A stretch of 51,730 nt of DNA from CAJCBL01 sp035298965 (lineage in GTDB: Bacteria; Verrucomicrobiota; Verrucomicrobiia; Opitutales; Opitutaceae): positions 1 through 51,730 of the forward strand of contig DATGXO010000168.1 in NCBI GenBank assembly GCA_035298965.1. Direction: 5' to 3'. Both the position numbers and the translations under genes were made by a program. This document shows, in pieces, positions 18,101 to 25,775 of the stretch. The notes beneath the pieces are model-generated. The model was not told the DNA's origin and did not search any database. It worked only from the letters and a program-made list of their open reading frames with translations. Positions within the stretch are counted from its first letter, which is position 1. The number at the start of each line of letters is the position of its first letter.

Positions 18101-18213
18101 GCGAGCGCGTCGCCGCGAAACAGGACTACGACACCTTCCTCAATTACTGCCGCGACAACCCCTACTACCAGGGCGCGCTGAAGGCGCTGCAGGCGCTCGA
18201 CGCGCAGCACTGA
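12160..18213 (+). CDS. Giant exported DUF3857/transglutaminase-like protein with helical repeat tail
   Basis: A 2017-residue protein with a signal peptide (about residues 1-22). Residues about 45-260 match a DUF3857-type beta domain. The transglutaminase-like core follows with a full triad: C350 in YGDCKDKS, H393 in FNHAIL and D410 in FCDPTAK. The remaining 1,500 or so residues are Ala/Leu/Glu-rich helices with TPR-like repeats, for example near 1050-1150 and at the C-terminus. Usual DUF3857-transglutaminase proteins are 600-1,200 residues, so this is very long. It probably acts in the periplasm or at the outer surface. The substrate is unknown. It is a single gene, divergent from the methyltransferase. 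Confidence 0.8.
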   Translation: MRLRLPHLALCLVVFAPAVFAAPNETVNRTSPPVYAEQLAPLLTPLAEVLAGQTAFPEDKTGGVILLTEAIRYRGEDGLDYRLSHTICTAMNQAGVEPLGNDTFTYDRERESIFLIEAATILPDGTRVPIEEKGAFIQTPQHEAQNSLYTSQAELHLVYPKIAPGATTEVIVLVRENVPVMPGEFSGSRTFGAGWPTYRHRYIVDLPKAEWEHISFAGTSAGVPEPTVAASGPDRERRVWLRDRITATPWEYYSPDFAFRAPTLWMTTLRSWDDLARWYAGQVEKASTVGPELAAAIDRATKGLKKREEIVEALLRLAAEEVRYTGLEFGLAGYCPHSCDDVWKQRYGDCKDKSTLLRAMLARKNIPAHLVLLDTRNGGKVEKANPSWRQFNHAILAIENERGAGFLFCDPTAKHLTAGTVGMNDVARDVLVLRGERAEWVAMPDRLEASITYSADLAFSAEGELSGWFEIRSRGSDAAYFAEFLNGLDRQGLQKRMQEYVEAFFAGADVVDVDYKPVHGAIADLSCRAFFLRRARNHAEATLPFPYPAGWVPMVNNDGERRFPYFTTRREVAVEVSIALAPGWSLATQPEEFSAPSPVATANAAWHREGDRLTASLLFRPEHAEIAPADFAVFQRSCRALLAWMERPVVFSKNAAATAAPDKERANAPALENFPVLPSASGQFRLLDERFPENSGKDAQRRAALAKILQWFPQDLDAVFQAKLQTADLDFAKDERAFAETAAKLLQQYRSKLSAGIRSWGEFREATARWHATKNPAALAKLQELARDESLTPYRRGWAAHAAGLALLETKPRDAAAFLASMTELDCEAKPRLLNLAACAYARAGDTKALQRWLPQVAARNSTTADQLLAGMLKALFEERPKIDAADQPKIAAAFAAALGGTGAFPQAAVELERFSGALAADSAQKQFVAKLGEWLRAHPPAWWTKTKSPLYNYTGAIVARIEEENKKPDAKVICDLILQLMLHHEPDYPTFAKYSNWLIWYLDTRQLNDPLLEAASTLALNLPAGPSEEIVEAWLVRAAFLRRTGKLDESRALYTRLLEGEDARDYQKVAAGGEFGLLEFQAGRVEEALAVWKRIEPLHTRHKHGIDYLYPELLVLLDRGEFDRGLEIVGRIKEQDSQWIEAAWNAAPLQSLLQAYASPAGLKRYWEQAARTKSAWEALLAANGVTPNPLPDRLNVPSVIERARKAAGARDRATYLAQLDLLMRTARCVPLCAIDAAMEAIRVESVSKELVNPVYDCVLPLFADLAPIEPGFDAKARIWEAYLLSNRGRKEESAAKAEAAYRDLGPKAALGNNALRIWAVAVRQSPAEPKVLGVIHDLLAGDGEVADRLDLVRVYSDSLQLRGDRAEHLALLQRETARAGFNAKSDDGGVLVARLEQLRRDGAVAEAFGAFVEKWCSLPERRWLEQLQPASLDEARFATRREPMTSSENGYSESERLKFNLLLARDPAVETSKRETAFCEVVWETALATNDYELFTAQILAAASDEGLTGDNRRMLLRLLVWQSAVGLRPDILDRAVAHPLFADHNADYRQSVTALQKALRLLASDEPDRRSAAFAALLDAPLDSLRDMVATTVLQSLALDGDAAKADALVAGASQLTVAPRLEKSPAAIRLSWTRAIRLSREMAPFVAKLREMVERLPGAQAECTPRARNLMRLSANVSLTTEEQVALAGAFLRRWDRPALDLHSALDLPRAALASAGRDRFAAIPLLEVLVSTPITDGLRSSLLPPTTALLDLDDPEVRAAAEKALAPLLTSAAMSEQPASASAAAMLRARSALRSSDDPRPAALFDPVQTKMIPPQLLPLLQLHFQSTRGQFPLLTASLDAADPTLIAEYGMMDFVQPVLQNPDRATERQLYEEAAAGVYGRRLNDAWHQVQSTSHWGAALHPTAATPADRARTEAWYDYALPFVRNELERARLGLARARFHRDWSAVKGQASELLRHCPTMYDVYLDRAQAEESLGERVAAKQDYDTFLNYCRDNPYYQGALKALQALDAQH

Positions 18214-18274
18214 CCGGGTGCGCAGACGACCGCCGCGAACTGAGCGTCACCGCCACGCGGCGACAACGTCCCGA

Positions 18275-18317
18275 GCGGGCCGTCAAGCCGGCCCGCCCAA
18301 GGCGGCGTCGAGCCGCC
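18275..18317. repeat. Two-hairpin intergenic element, copy B
   Basis: Hairpin 1 is GCGGGCCG/CGGCCCGC (18275-18282, 18289-18296). Hairpin 2 is GGCGGC/GCCGCC (18301-18306, 18312-18317). The layout resembles 2235-2296 but the stem sequences differ. It sits between the converging large gene and thrC and has no T-run. Confidence 0.5.
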
Positions 18318-18342
18318 TCCCTCCACAGGCAACCTCTCGCCT

Positions 18343-19704
18343 TCAGCCTCTCGCCCGCGCCTCGATAAAAGCGCGGACGGCGGCGACGGTTGCGGGGATG
18401 CGATGCTTCACGAGCGGCTTTGATTTCAACGCCTCGAGCCGCGGGTGCGTGACCTCGCGGCCGATCGCCTGCGTGATCACATCGGGAAACTTCGCCGGGT
18501 GCGCGGTGGAGAGCACCACGGCCGGGCGGTCCGGCGGCAAGTCCTTGAAGCCGCACGCGGTGTGCGGGTCGACGACGTAACCGTATCTCTGGTGCACGGC
18601 GCGGATGATCTGCGCGATCTCGGCGTCGCTCGTGCGCGAGGCGGTGATCGAGTCGCGGTTGAAGTTGGCGAACTGGTAGCGGCCGGTCTTCTTGAACTCC
18701 GCCATCACGGCGCGCACGCGGACCGGGTCGCGATTCTCCGCGAAGTAGAGGAAACGTTCGAAATTCGAGGACACCTGGATGTCCATCGACGGCGCGTGGC
18801 TCGGGTGGACATCGGCCACCGAGTAGTCGCCGGTGGTGAAGAGGCGGTAGAGGATGTCGTTCTGGTTGGTGGCGACGCGGAAGGTCGAGAACGGCACGCC
18901 CATCTTCTGCACGAGCCAGCCGGCGAGCACGTTGCCGAAATTGCCCGTGGGCACGATGAACTCCGCACGTTCGCGCGCCTCGGCGGGCAGGCGCAGCCAC
19001 GCCCAGAGGTAGTACACGCACTGGGCCAGCACGCGGGCAAGGTTGATGGAGTTGACCGCACTCAGCCGGTGGCGGACGCGGAAATCCTGATCCTCGAAGA
19101 TGGTCTTCAACGCGGCCTGCGCGTCGTCGAACGTGCCGTCGACGGCGAGCGCGAAGACGTTGTCGGCGCCGGTGCAGGCCATCTGGCGTTCCTGAAGCGG
19201 CGAGACACGGCCGTCCGGGTACAGGATGAAGATCTTGGAGCGCGCGCGGCCGAGCAGTCCGTGGATGGCGGCGGCACCGGTGTCACCCGAAGTGGCGCCG
19301 AGCACGGTGAGCGACTCGTTGCGCGTCACGCACTGGTGCTCGTAGAGGTGGCCGAGAAACTGGAGCGCGAAATCCTTGAACGCGAGGGTCGGCCCGTGGA
19401 AGAGCTCGAGCACCCAGGTCTTATCGTCGAGCTGGCGCAGCGGTGCGATCTCAGCGTTGTCGAATTTCGTATACGCAGCGGCCGCCATACGCGCGAGGTC
19501 GGCGGCGGGGATGTCGGTCGCGAAGAGCGTGAAGAACTCGCGGAGCAGCTCGGGGTACGAGAGCTGGGCCCAGCCCTGCCATTTGCCGGAGAGGTCCGGC
19601 AGCGCTTCAGGCAGGAACAACCCGCCATCGGGCGAGAGGCCGAGGGCGACAGCCTCGGAGAACGATACGGACGGAGTCTGGCCGCGGGTGGAGATGAAGC
19701 GCAT
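18343..19704 (-). CDS. thrC: Threonine synthase
   Basis: A 453-residue PLP enzyme that converts O-phosphohomoserine to threonine. The N-terminal MRFISTRGQ and SPDGGLFLPE match the longer threonine synthase type. PLP-binding K110 lies in GPTLAFKDFALQFLG, and SGDTGAAAIHG and PTGNFGN are the phosphate-binding loops. Length fits that type. The frame is open 31 codons upstream, but the ATG at 19704 gives the family N-terminus. It lies downstream of lysC on the same strand, separated by 271 bases that contain a terminator, so it probably has its own promoter. Confidence 0.94.
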   Translation of the reverse strand: MRFISTRGQTPSVSFSEAVALGLSPDGGLFLPEALPDLSGKWQGWAQLSYPELLREFFTLFATDIPAADLARMAAAAYTKFDNAEIAPLRQLDDKTWVLELFHGPTLAFKDFALQFLGHLYEHQCVTRNESLTVLGATSGDTGAAAIHGLLGRARSKIFILYPDGRVSPLQERQMACTGADNVFALAVDGTFDDAQAALKTIFEDQDFRVRHRLSAVNSINLARVLAQCVYYLWAWLRLPAEARERAEFIVPTGNFGNVLAGWLVQKMGVPFSTFRVATNQNDILYRLFTTGDYSVADVHPSHAPSMDIQVSSNFERFLYFAENRDPVRVRAVMAEFKKTGRYQFANFNRDSITASRTSDAEIAQIIRAVHQRYGYVVDPHTACGFKDLPPDRPAVVLSTAHPAKFPDVITQAIGREVTHPRLEALKSKPLVKHRIPATVAAVRAFIEARARG

Positions 19705-19737
19705 GGCGGGCGGAAAATGGCTGCGAAAAAGTAGTGA

Positions 19738-19963
19738 GTAGCGAGTAGCGGGGAGCGAGGAGGAAAACGGTACGGCGTCGGCGAATCGCAAGGGCAAGAC
19801 CAGGCCCCAAGCGCGACCTGGATGCGAAACAGGCTGAACCGTTGCGCGGTCCGGCTACGACGAGATACCACGGCAGACAAAAACCCGGCCGCCGTAGCGA
19901 ACCGGGTCTTGGAAAATTTCGTGGGATCGGCCTACTCGCTACCCGCTCCGCACTACTCGCTAC
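19738..19963. repeat. thrC-lysC spacer bounded by 11-base inverted repeats
   Basis: GTAGCGAGTAG at 19738-19748 is the exact reverse complement of CTACTCGCTAC, which occurs twice near the far end (19932-19942 and 19953-19963, 21 bases apart). The repeats enclose most of the spacer including the lysC terminator. No open reading frame with protein-like features was found inside. Confidence 0.55.
19879..19907 (-). terminator. Intrinsic terminator downstream of lysC
   Basis: Read on the minus strand, ACCCGG (19907-19902) pairs with CCGGGT (19888-19883) and is followed directly by a run of five T. It lies about 70 bases past the lysC stop. The 6-base stem with a 13-base loop is modest. Confidence 0.55.
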
Positions 19964-19975
19964 TTCCGGGACCGC

Positions 19976-21193
19976 TCAGGCTTTGTCCAGGCCGAAGGCG
20001 GTGTGCACGGCACGCTGGGCGTCGTCCACCTTCGCGGCGTCGACCGTCACCGAAATCTTGATTTCGGAGGTGCTGATCAGGTCGATGTTGATGCCCTGCG
20101 CGGCGAGCGCCTGGAAAAGCGACGCGGCGACGCCGGAGTGCGTCTTCATGCCCACGCCAACGATGGAGAGTTTCGCGATGTTCTCGAAGATCTCGACCTT
20201 TCCGCCGCCGAGGCCGGCGAGGACTTTCTCGACGGCCGACTTCGCCTTGTGGGTCTCGGTTTTCGGCACGGTGAACGTGAGATTGGCGACGCCGCCGTGG
20301 CCCATGTTCTGGACGATCATGTCGACGACGATGGCGTTGTCGGCGAGCGCGCGGAACACCTGCGCGGCCGTGCCCGGCTTGTCGGGAATCTGGCTGACGA
20401 CGACCTTCGCCTGGTCCTTGTCGACGGCCACGCCGCGGACAACGACATCTTCCATGGATTTGGTTTCTGCCTTCACGATAGTACCGGGGTTGTTGTTGAA
20501 GCTGGAACGGACCTCGAAATCGACGCCGTATTTGTGCGCGAATTCGACGGAGCGGGACTGCATGACCTTCGAGCCGGAGCTGGCGAGCTCGAGCATTTCG
20601 TCGTAGGAAATCTCCTGGATCTTGCTCGCGGCCGGCACGGCACGCGGGTCGGCGGTGTAGACGCCGTCGACATCGGTGTAGATCTGGCAGATGTCAGCCT
20701 TCACGACGTGGGCGACGGCGATCGCGGTGAGGTCGGAACCACCGCGGCCGAGCGTGGTTGTTTCGCCCTGCTCGTTGACGCCTTGGAAACCGGCGACGAT
20801 GACGACCTTCCCCTGGGCGAGGTCGTCGTTGAGCGGAGACGAGTCGAAGCGCTTGATCTTGGCCTTCGTGTGGAAGTTGTCGCTCACGATGCCCGCCTGC
20901 TGGCCGGTGCGGGACACGGCCGGCACGCCGATCGCCTGGAGCGCCATCGCGGTGAGCGCGATCGTCTCCTGCTCGCCGATGGCGAGGAGCATGTCCATCT
21001 CGCGCTCGTCGGGATGCGGCGTGATGGCCTTTGCTTTGGCGATGAGTTCGTTGGTCACGCCGGCGCGGGCGGAGACGACGACAACGAGTTCGTTGCCCTG
21101 GTCGCGCCATTCCTTGATGCGCAAGGCGACCTTCTTGATGCGCTCAATATCGCCGACGGACGTGCCGCCGTATTTTTGGACAATGCGGGCCAT
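19976..21193 (-). CDS. lysC: Aspartate kinase
   Basis: A 405-residue monofunctional aspartokinase that makes aspartyl phosphate, the entry step to lysine, threonine and methionine. The amino-acid kinase domain starts with IVQKYGGTSVGD (catalytic K7), with VVVVSARAGVTN and TTLGRGGSDLTA following. Two ACT domains (about 260-405) form the regulatory half, including VSQIPDKPGTAA and VGVGMKTHSGVA. Lysine or threonine feedback is expected for this architecture but cannot be specified. The ATG at 21193 gives the canonical N-terminus. It lies upstream of thrC and downstream of plsY on the same strand. Confidence 0.95.
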   Translation of the reverse strand: MARIVQKYGGTSVGDIERIKKVALRIKEWRDQGNELVVVVSARAGVTNELIAKAKAITPHPDEREMDMLLAIGEQETIALTAMALQAIGVPAVSRTGQQAGIVSDNFHTKAKIKRFDSSPLNDDLAQGKVVIVAGFQGVNEQGETTTLGRGGSDLTAIAVAHVVKADICQIYTDVDGVYTADPRAVPAASKIQEISYDEMLELASSGSKVMQSRSVEFAHKYGVDFEVRSSFNNNPGTIVKAETKSMEDVVVRGVAVDKDQAKVVVSQIPDKPGTAAQVFRALADNAIVVDMIVQNMGHGGVANLTFTVPKTETHKAKSAVEKVLAGLGGGKVEIFENIAKLSIVGVGMKTHSGVAASLFQALAAQGINIDLISTSEIKISVTVDAAKVDDAQRAVHTAFGLDKA

Positions 21194-21294
21194 GGATGGA
21201 AAAGGTTGGCGAGGTAAGAGGCCGGAATTGGCGCTGGCAAGCACGGGTGTGGCAATCACCACCGTCGCCCGACCGCGCAACCACCGGCCACACC

Positions 21295-21924
21295 CTACCT
21301 CGTCTCGTCCGACTTCTTCTTGGCGAACTTGCTCTCGGTGCCCGCGAGCAGACGCTGGATGTTGGTCCGGTGGCGCACGATGATGAACACCGCGAGCAGG
21401 CAGAAGAAGAGCGTCAGGAAGAGCGTCTGGTGCAGCAGCCACGAGGAGAGCGGCAGGCTCGCGGCCAGCAGGATCGAGGCGAGCGACACGTAACGCGTGG
21501 TATAGAACACCACCACCCACACCCCCACCCCGAGCAACGCCACCGGCCAGCTAAGCGCGAGCAAACCGCCGAGGCTCGTCGCCACACCCTTTCCGCCGCG
21601 GAAGCCGATGAAGCACGAGAACGAGTGGCCGACGATCGCGCCGACCATGCCCGCCACGGCCATGCGCTCGGCGAGCTCGCCGGTCGCGAAACCGACAATC
21701 GGCAGCAGCGGCCAGATCGTTGCCACCACGCCTTTCAGAAAATCGAGGAAGAAGACGAGGTTGCCCGCCTTCTTGCCGATCGAGCGTTTCACGTTGGTCG
21801 CGCCCGGGTTGCCCGAGCCGACCTTGAAGATGTCCACGCCGTGGGCCCGCGCGACCCAGACACCGAACGGCAGTGAGCCGAGCAGATAACCGGCGACGAG
21901 AGCGGTGAGGAGCGGAAGGATCAT
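21295..21924 (-). CDS. plsY: Acyl-phosphate:glycerol-3-phosphate acyltransferase
   Basis: A 209-residue inner-membrane enzyme that transfers an acyl group from acyl phosphate to glycerol-3-phosphate, the first step of phospholipid synthesis. Five or so hydrophobic segments alternate with the three conserved loops: SGNPGATNVKRS (motif 1), GHSFSCFIGFRGGKGVAT (motif 2) and RHRTNIQRLLAGTE (motif 3). Length and order fit the family. Charged C-terminal residues follow the last loop. It lies between serA and lysC, all on the minus strand with spacers of about 100-120 bases. Confidence 0.95.
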   Translation of the reverse strand: MILPLLTALVAGYLLGSLPFGVWVARAHGVDIFKVGSGNPGATNVKRSIGKKAGNLVFFLDFLKGVVATIWPLLPIVGFATGELAERMAVAGMVGAIVGHSFSCFIGFRGGKGVATSLGGLLALSWPVALLGVGVWVVVFYTTRYVSLASILLAASLPLSSWLLHQTLFLTLFFCLLAVFIIVRHRTNIQRLLAGTESKFAKKKSDETR

Positions 21925-21964
21925 GGAGTAAACATGGACCGCGGACGTGGCGTGGGCTGGAGCA

Positions 21965-22030
21965 GTAGGGCCCGCAGCTTGTCTGCGTGCCGCTCATCAC
22001 GGAGCGGCCGGACGCGAGGTCCGGCCCTAC
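21965..22030. repeat. Two-hairpin intergenic element, copy C
   Basis: GTAGGGCC (21965-21972) and GGCCCTAC (22023-22030) are perfect 8-base inverted ends. Inside are CGCAG/CTGCG (21973-21977, 21983-21987) and GGCCGGAC/GTCCGGCC (22006-22013, 22019-22026). It fills most of the serA-plsY spacer. There is no T-run. This is the most symmetrical copy of the two-hairpin plan in the window. Confidence 0.62.
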
Positions 22031-22046
22031 GGCGGAAACGCGCAGC

Positions 22047-23636
22047 TCAGAACTGCACGAACTTCGCGAGCTTGATGGCCGGGTTGCCCTTGATCTCCTT
22101 GCGGGCGGCTTCGCTCGGCTCGTTGTCGACGAGCACGACCATGTAGGCCGTGCCGCCGGGCGTGAGGCGCGAGAGCGACATGTCGGCGATGTTCACGCCG
22201 TCCTTGCCGAGCAACGTGCCTACGGTGCCGACCATGCCGGGCTGGTCGACGTTCTCGAGCACGAGCAACTTGCCCTCGGCGGGCACTTCGACCTCGCGGC
22301 CGTTGATGCCGACGATGCGCGGCTGCTGCGTCTTGCCGATCAACGTGCCGCGGGTGGAGTGCACCGAGCCGTCGGCGCCGGTGGCTTCGACGACGATGAG
22401 GTCGGTGTAGTCGCACTCGCTGTTCGACTTCACGACCTCGACGTTCACGCCGAGGCGCTGGAGCAGCATCGGGGCATTGACGTAGTTGACCTCCTCGCCG
22501 CTGATGCGGCGGAGGAAACCGCGCTCGATGGCGCGCGTGACAGCGTTGGAGTCGATCTCGCAGACCTTGCCGAAGTAGGTAAACTTCAGCGACGAGATCT
22601 GCGTGGGCGCGACCTGCTGCACGAGCGTGCCGAGCTTCGTGCCGAGATCGAGGTACGGCCCGAGGATCTTCAGCGCGGCGGCGTCGATCGAGGGCATGTT
22701 GACGGCGTTGCGGATCACACCGCCGGCAAGCACATCGGCGATCTGCTCGGCGATCTCAATGCCGACCGACTCCTGCGCCTCGGCCGTGGACGCGCCGAGG
22801 TGGGGCGTGAGCACGAGGTTCGGGAGCTGGCGGAACGGATGGTCGGCCGGGAGCGGTTCCTCCTCGAACACGTCGAGGCCGGCGGCGGCGACCTTGCCGC
22901 TCTTCAACGCCTCGACGAGCGCGGTCTCCTTGATGATGCCGCCGCGGGCGCAGTTGAAGATGCGCACGCCCTTCTTGCACTTCTCGAACGCCGCCTCGTC
23001 GATCATGTTGTGCGTATCCTCGGTGAGAGGCATGTGCACGGTGATGTAGTCGGCCTGCTTGAGCAGCTCGTCGAGCGTCACGCCCTCGACCTGCATGGCC
23101 TTCGCGCGGCTCGGCGCGAGGTACGGATCATAGGCGAGCACGCGCATGCCGAACGCCTGCGCCCGTTTCGCGACCTCGCCGCCGATGCGGCCGAGGCCGA
23201 CGACGCCGAGCGTCTTCCGGAAAAGTTCGATGCCGCTGAAGCTCTTGCGGTCCCATTTGCCGGCCTTCATCGACGCGGCGGCCTGCGGCACGGGACGCGC
23301 ACCGCAGAGCATGTGGGTGAACGTGAGTTCGGCGGTCGCGATCGTGTTGCCCGACGGCGTGTTCATCACGACGACACCACGCGCGGTGGCGGCCTCGACA
23401 TCGATGTTGTCCACGCCCACGCCCGCGCGGCCGACGACCTTCAGCAACGGCGCCGCGGCGATGACCTCGGCCGTGATCTGCGTCTCGGAGCGGACGGCGA
23501 TCGCGTGCACATCCTTCACCAGAGACAGGACCTTTTCCGGCGAGGAGCCGTAGGCTTCGATCACTTCGAAACCTGGCTGTTTGCGGAGCAGTTCCACGCC
23601 CTTGGGCGAGATCTTGTCGGCGACTAGGATTTTCAT
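22047..23636 (-). CDS. serA: D-3-phosphoglycerate dehydrogenase
   Basis: A 529-residue enzyme oxidising 3-phosphoglycerate to 3-phosphohydroxypyruvate, the first step of serine synthesis. The N-terminal substrate domain starts MKILVADKISPKGVELL. The NAD domain has GVVGLGRIGGEVAK. Catalytic residues are seen in NCARGGII (Arg), the acidic DVFEEEPL region (Glu) and LTPHLGAST (His). An intermediate regulatory domain (about 320-450) and a C-terminal ACT domain (about 455-529, NVDQPGMVG) mark the long form, as in Mycobacterium and Bacillus. The ACT domain is the usual site of serine feedback. The start at 23636 gives the family N-terminus. Confidence 0.95.
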   Translation of the reverse strand: MKILVADKISPKGVELLRKQPGFEVIEAYGSSPEKVLSLVKDVHAIAVRSETQITAEVIAAAPLLKVVGRAGVGVDNIDVEAATARGVVVMNTPSGNTIATAELTFTHMLCGARPVPQAAASMKAGKWDRKSFSGIELFRKTLGVVGLGRIGGEVAKRAQAFGMRVLAYDPYLAPSRAKAMQVEGVTLDELLKQADYITVHMPLTEDTHNMIDEAAFEKCKKGVRIFNCARGGIIKETALVEALKSGKVAAAGLDVFEEEPLPADHPFRQLPNLVLTPHLGASTAEAQESVGIEIAEQIADVLAGGVIRNAVNMPSIDAAALKILGPYLDLGTKLGTLVQQVAPTQISSLKFTYFGKVCEIDSNAVTRAIERGFLRRISGEEVNYVNAPMLLQRLGVNVEVVKSNSECDYTDLIVVEATGADGSVHSTRGTLIGKTQQPRIVGINGREVEVPAEGKLLVLENVDQPGMVGTVGTLLGKDGVNIADMSLSRLTPGGTAYMVVLVDNEPSEAARKEIKGNPAIKLAKFVQF

Positions 23637-23706
23637 GTGTTGGGACAAACGAGGCCCGGAGCGAACCGGTCCACCGGATCGCCGGCAAGGAAAAGGTTCG
23701 CCCAGC

Positions 23707-23747
23707 GCAAACCGGGTCGGCGGCACGCAGCGTGCGCCGCCGTTTGC
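23707..23747. repeat. Inverted repeat in the serA/argA divergent spacer
   Basis: GCAAAC (23707-23712) and GTTTGC (23742-23747) are perfect outer arms around an inner imperfect GC-rich stem (GGCGG/CCGCC). It lies in the 201-base region from which serA and the argA-type gene diverge. It might be an operator or shared leader structure, but no regulator motif was recognised. Confidence 0.35.
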
Positions 23748-23837
23748 CCGATCCGCGGCGCCTCGTCATCGGCGTGCGCGTCGGCGCCCGACGCCACGAT
23801 TGACGCTCGCCCGCGAATCCCCGAAAACCGCGGCGAC

Positions 23838-25157
23838 ATGACTTCAGGACAGCCGGCGCCGATCCCCGCCAACATCAAGCCCACCGACCTCCGCGGCATC
23901 CTGAAGTACGTGCCGCGTTTCCAAGGACAAATCTTCGTGATCGCGGTCGATGGCGCCGTCGTCGCCGACGACAACTTCGCCAACATCCTCCTCGATGTCG
24001 CCGTCCTCAAGAGCCTCGGCATCAAGGTCGTCATCGTCCACGGAATCGGCCGTCAGATCCGCGACCTCTCCGCGCTGCGCGGCATCACGATCACCGACGC
24101 CACCGGCGAGGGATTGACCGACTCCGCCACGCTCGATCTCGCGATCCGCGCCTCCTCACGCGTTTCCCACCAGATCCTCGAAGGCCTCACGCAGGCCGGC
24201 CTGAAGTGCGCGATCACCAACGCCGTGCGCGCCGTGCCGATGGGCATCATCAAGGGCGCCGATCTGCTGTTCACCGGCCGCGTCGACCGCGTCGACAAGG
24301 ACTTCCTCCTGCAACTCATCCAACACGGCGCCGTGCCGATCCTGCAACCGATCGGGTTCGACCGCGACGGCCGGACGCTGCGCCTCAACTCCGACCTGCT
24401 CGCCCGCGAAATCGCCGAGGCGCTCGGAGCCACCAAGATCGTTTTCCTCGCCCAAGCCCGCGGCCTCGAGATCGACGGCGAAATCCGCCGCGAGCTTCCG
24501 GTCGATGTTCTCGCCGACCTGCTGGAGAAAAAACCCGATGCGCTCCCCGAACGTCTCGCCAGCAAGGCACGTCAGGCTGTCGCCGCAATTCTCGCCGGTG
24601 TGCCGCGCGTGCACCTCGTCGATGGCGAACTGCCCGACGGGTTGATCAACGAGATCTTCTCGAACATCGGCGTCGGCACGCTCGTCTACGGCAACGACTA
24701 CCAGCAGATCCGCCGCGCGACGCGCCGTGACGTGCGCGCGATCTACAACCTCCTGCGCAACGCCGTGAAGCGCGAGGAACTCGTCCACCGCACGCAGCAG
24801 GCGATCGAGCGCAACATCGACCAGTTCTTCGTCTACGAGATCGACGAGAACCTGGTCGCGACCGTCTCGCTCGCATTCTACCCCGACAAGCCGCAGCTCG
24901 CCGAGGTGGGCTCGCTCTACGTCGTCCCCTATTATCATGGACGCGGTCTCGGGAAGAAGATGGTCGCTTTCGCCTGCCGCGAAGCACAGCAGCGCGGCGC
25001 CACCGATGTCGTCGCGCTCTCCACGCAGAGCTTCGCCTTTTTCTCCGGCGTGTGCGGTTTCGAAGAGACGACGAAGGAGATCCTGCCGGAAGCGCGCCTG
25101 AAGTCGTACGAGGAAAGCGGCCGCAACTCCCGCGTGTTGATCCGCAAGGCCGGTTGA
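23838..25157 (+). CDS. argA: N-acetylglutamate synthase, ArgA type (kinase-like plus GNAT domains)
   Basis: A 439-residue protein, close to the 443 of E. coli ArgA. Residues about 20-280 are the amino-acid-kinase-like domain (FVIAVDGAVVADDNF, VVIVHGIGRQIRD, RVDRVDKDFL), which in the family binds arginine rather than phosphorylating. Residues about 290-430 form a GNAT acetyltransferase with the acetyl-CoA loop YYHGRGLGKKM. It should transfer acetyl from acetyl-CoA to glutamate, the first arginine step. The long upstream frame would enter the serA promoter region; the ATG at 23838 gives a typical N-terminus. Confidence 0.9.
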   Translation: MTSGQPAPIPANIKPTDLRGILKYVPRFQGQIFVIAVDGAVVADDNFANILLDVAVLKSLGIKVVIVHGIGRQIRDLSALRGITITDATGEGLTDSATLDLAIRASSRVSHQILEGLTQAGLKCAITNAVRAVPMGIIKGADLLFTGRVDRVDKDFLLQLIQHGAVPILQPIGFDRDGRTLRLNSDLLAREIAEALGATKIVFLAQARGLEIDGEIRRELPVDVLADLLEKKPDALPERLASKARQAVAAILAGVPRVHLVDGELPDGLINEIFSNIGVGTLVYGNDYQQIRRATRRDVRAIYNLLRNAVKREELVHRTQQAIERNIDQFFVYEIDENLVATVSLAFYPDKPQLAEVGSLYVVPYYHGRGLGKKMVAFACREAQQRGATDVVALSTQSFAFFSGVCGFEETTKEILPEARLKSYEESGRNSRVLIRKAG

Positions 25158-25437
25158 GCCGTCGCTCCGAAAGTCGGGGCGTCGCTCGTCGCCACCCGGA
25201 GCAACCGGAGAACCGCGCATACAGGGCGGCCGGACAACTCCTGGCGCGATGCTTTAGGCCCGCGCCGCCGGATGCCGCATTTCCCGACGATTCGCGATAG
25301 ACGCCTGCGGCCAGAGTGCAGCTCGTCCGCGACCGCGCCGAGGAGCATGCCCGCGGCTCTCCCTTCGGCACCACCCGCCATTCCGCACTCGAAATCTCGC
25401 AGATTCTTCCGCAGGAAGAACGCAACTCCCACCCCGC

Positions 25438-25728
25438 TTACCGCTCCGGCTTCCGTTTCGGCACCACCGGCCCCCAAATACGCAGTAAATATTCCGCGAG
25501 ATTGAGCAGGCTGCTGCGCGGGACCCCTCCTCGCTCCGCCCAACCGCGAAACGGCTCCGTGTGTTGTCCTCGCTCGCGCACATAGTCCCAAAGCTCGTCA
25601 GCCAGAGCTGCCGGTCCGAACGCGCCATGCCGCGCCCGTGACGAGATCTTGTTTTCCCAGTGGCGCAATTCGTCCGGATGTGATTGTAAATAATCGAAGA
25701 CGGCCTGCTCGAACCGGTTGAGACTCAT
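25438..25728 (-). CDS. Small conserved-looking protein of unknown function
   Basis: A 96-residue soluble protein beginning MSLNRFEQAVFDYLQSHPDE. It is predicted to be mostly helical, with many charged and aromatic residues, and ends in a basic tail (PKRKPER). No catalytic motif is seen. Upstream starts exist 12 codons earlier, but the ATG at 25728 gives the better N-terminus. It is divergent from the coiled-coil membrane protein gene 47 bases away. The 280 bases on its other side (25158-25437) show no gene or repeat that I could support. Confidence 0.6.
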   Translation of the reverse strand: MSLNRFEQAVFDYLQSHPDELRHWENKISSRARHGAFGPAALADELWDYVRERGQHTEPFRGWAERGGVPRSSLLNLAEYLLRIWGPVVPKRKPER

Positions 25729-25775
25729 CGGGAAACCTTCCGCGGGCGGCGCGGTCCAAGGCAATAAAACTTACC

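Noticed and set aside
23800..23828. Possible promoter upstream of the argA-type gene (TTGACG near 23800)
   Set aside because: No acceptable -10 box lies at 16-18 bases, so the match is not better than chance.
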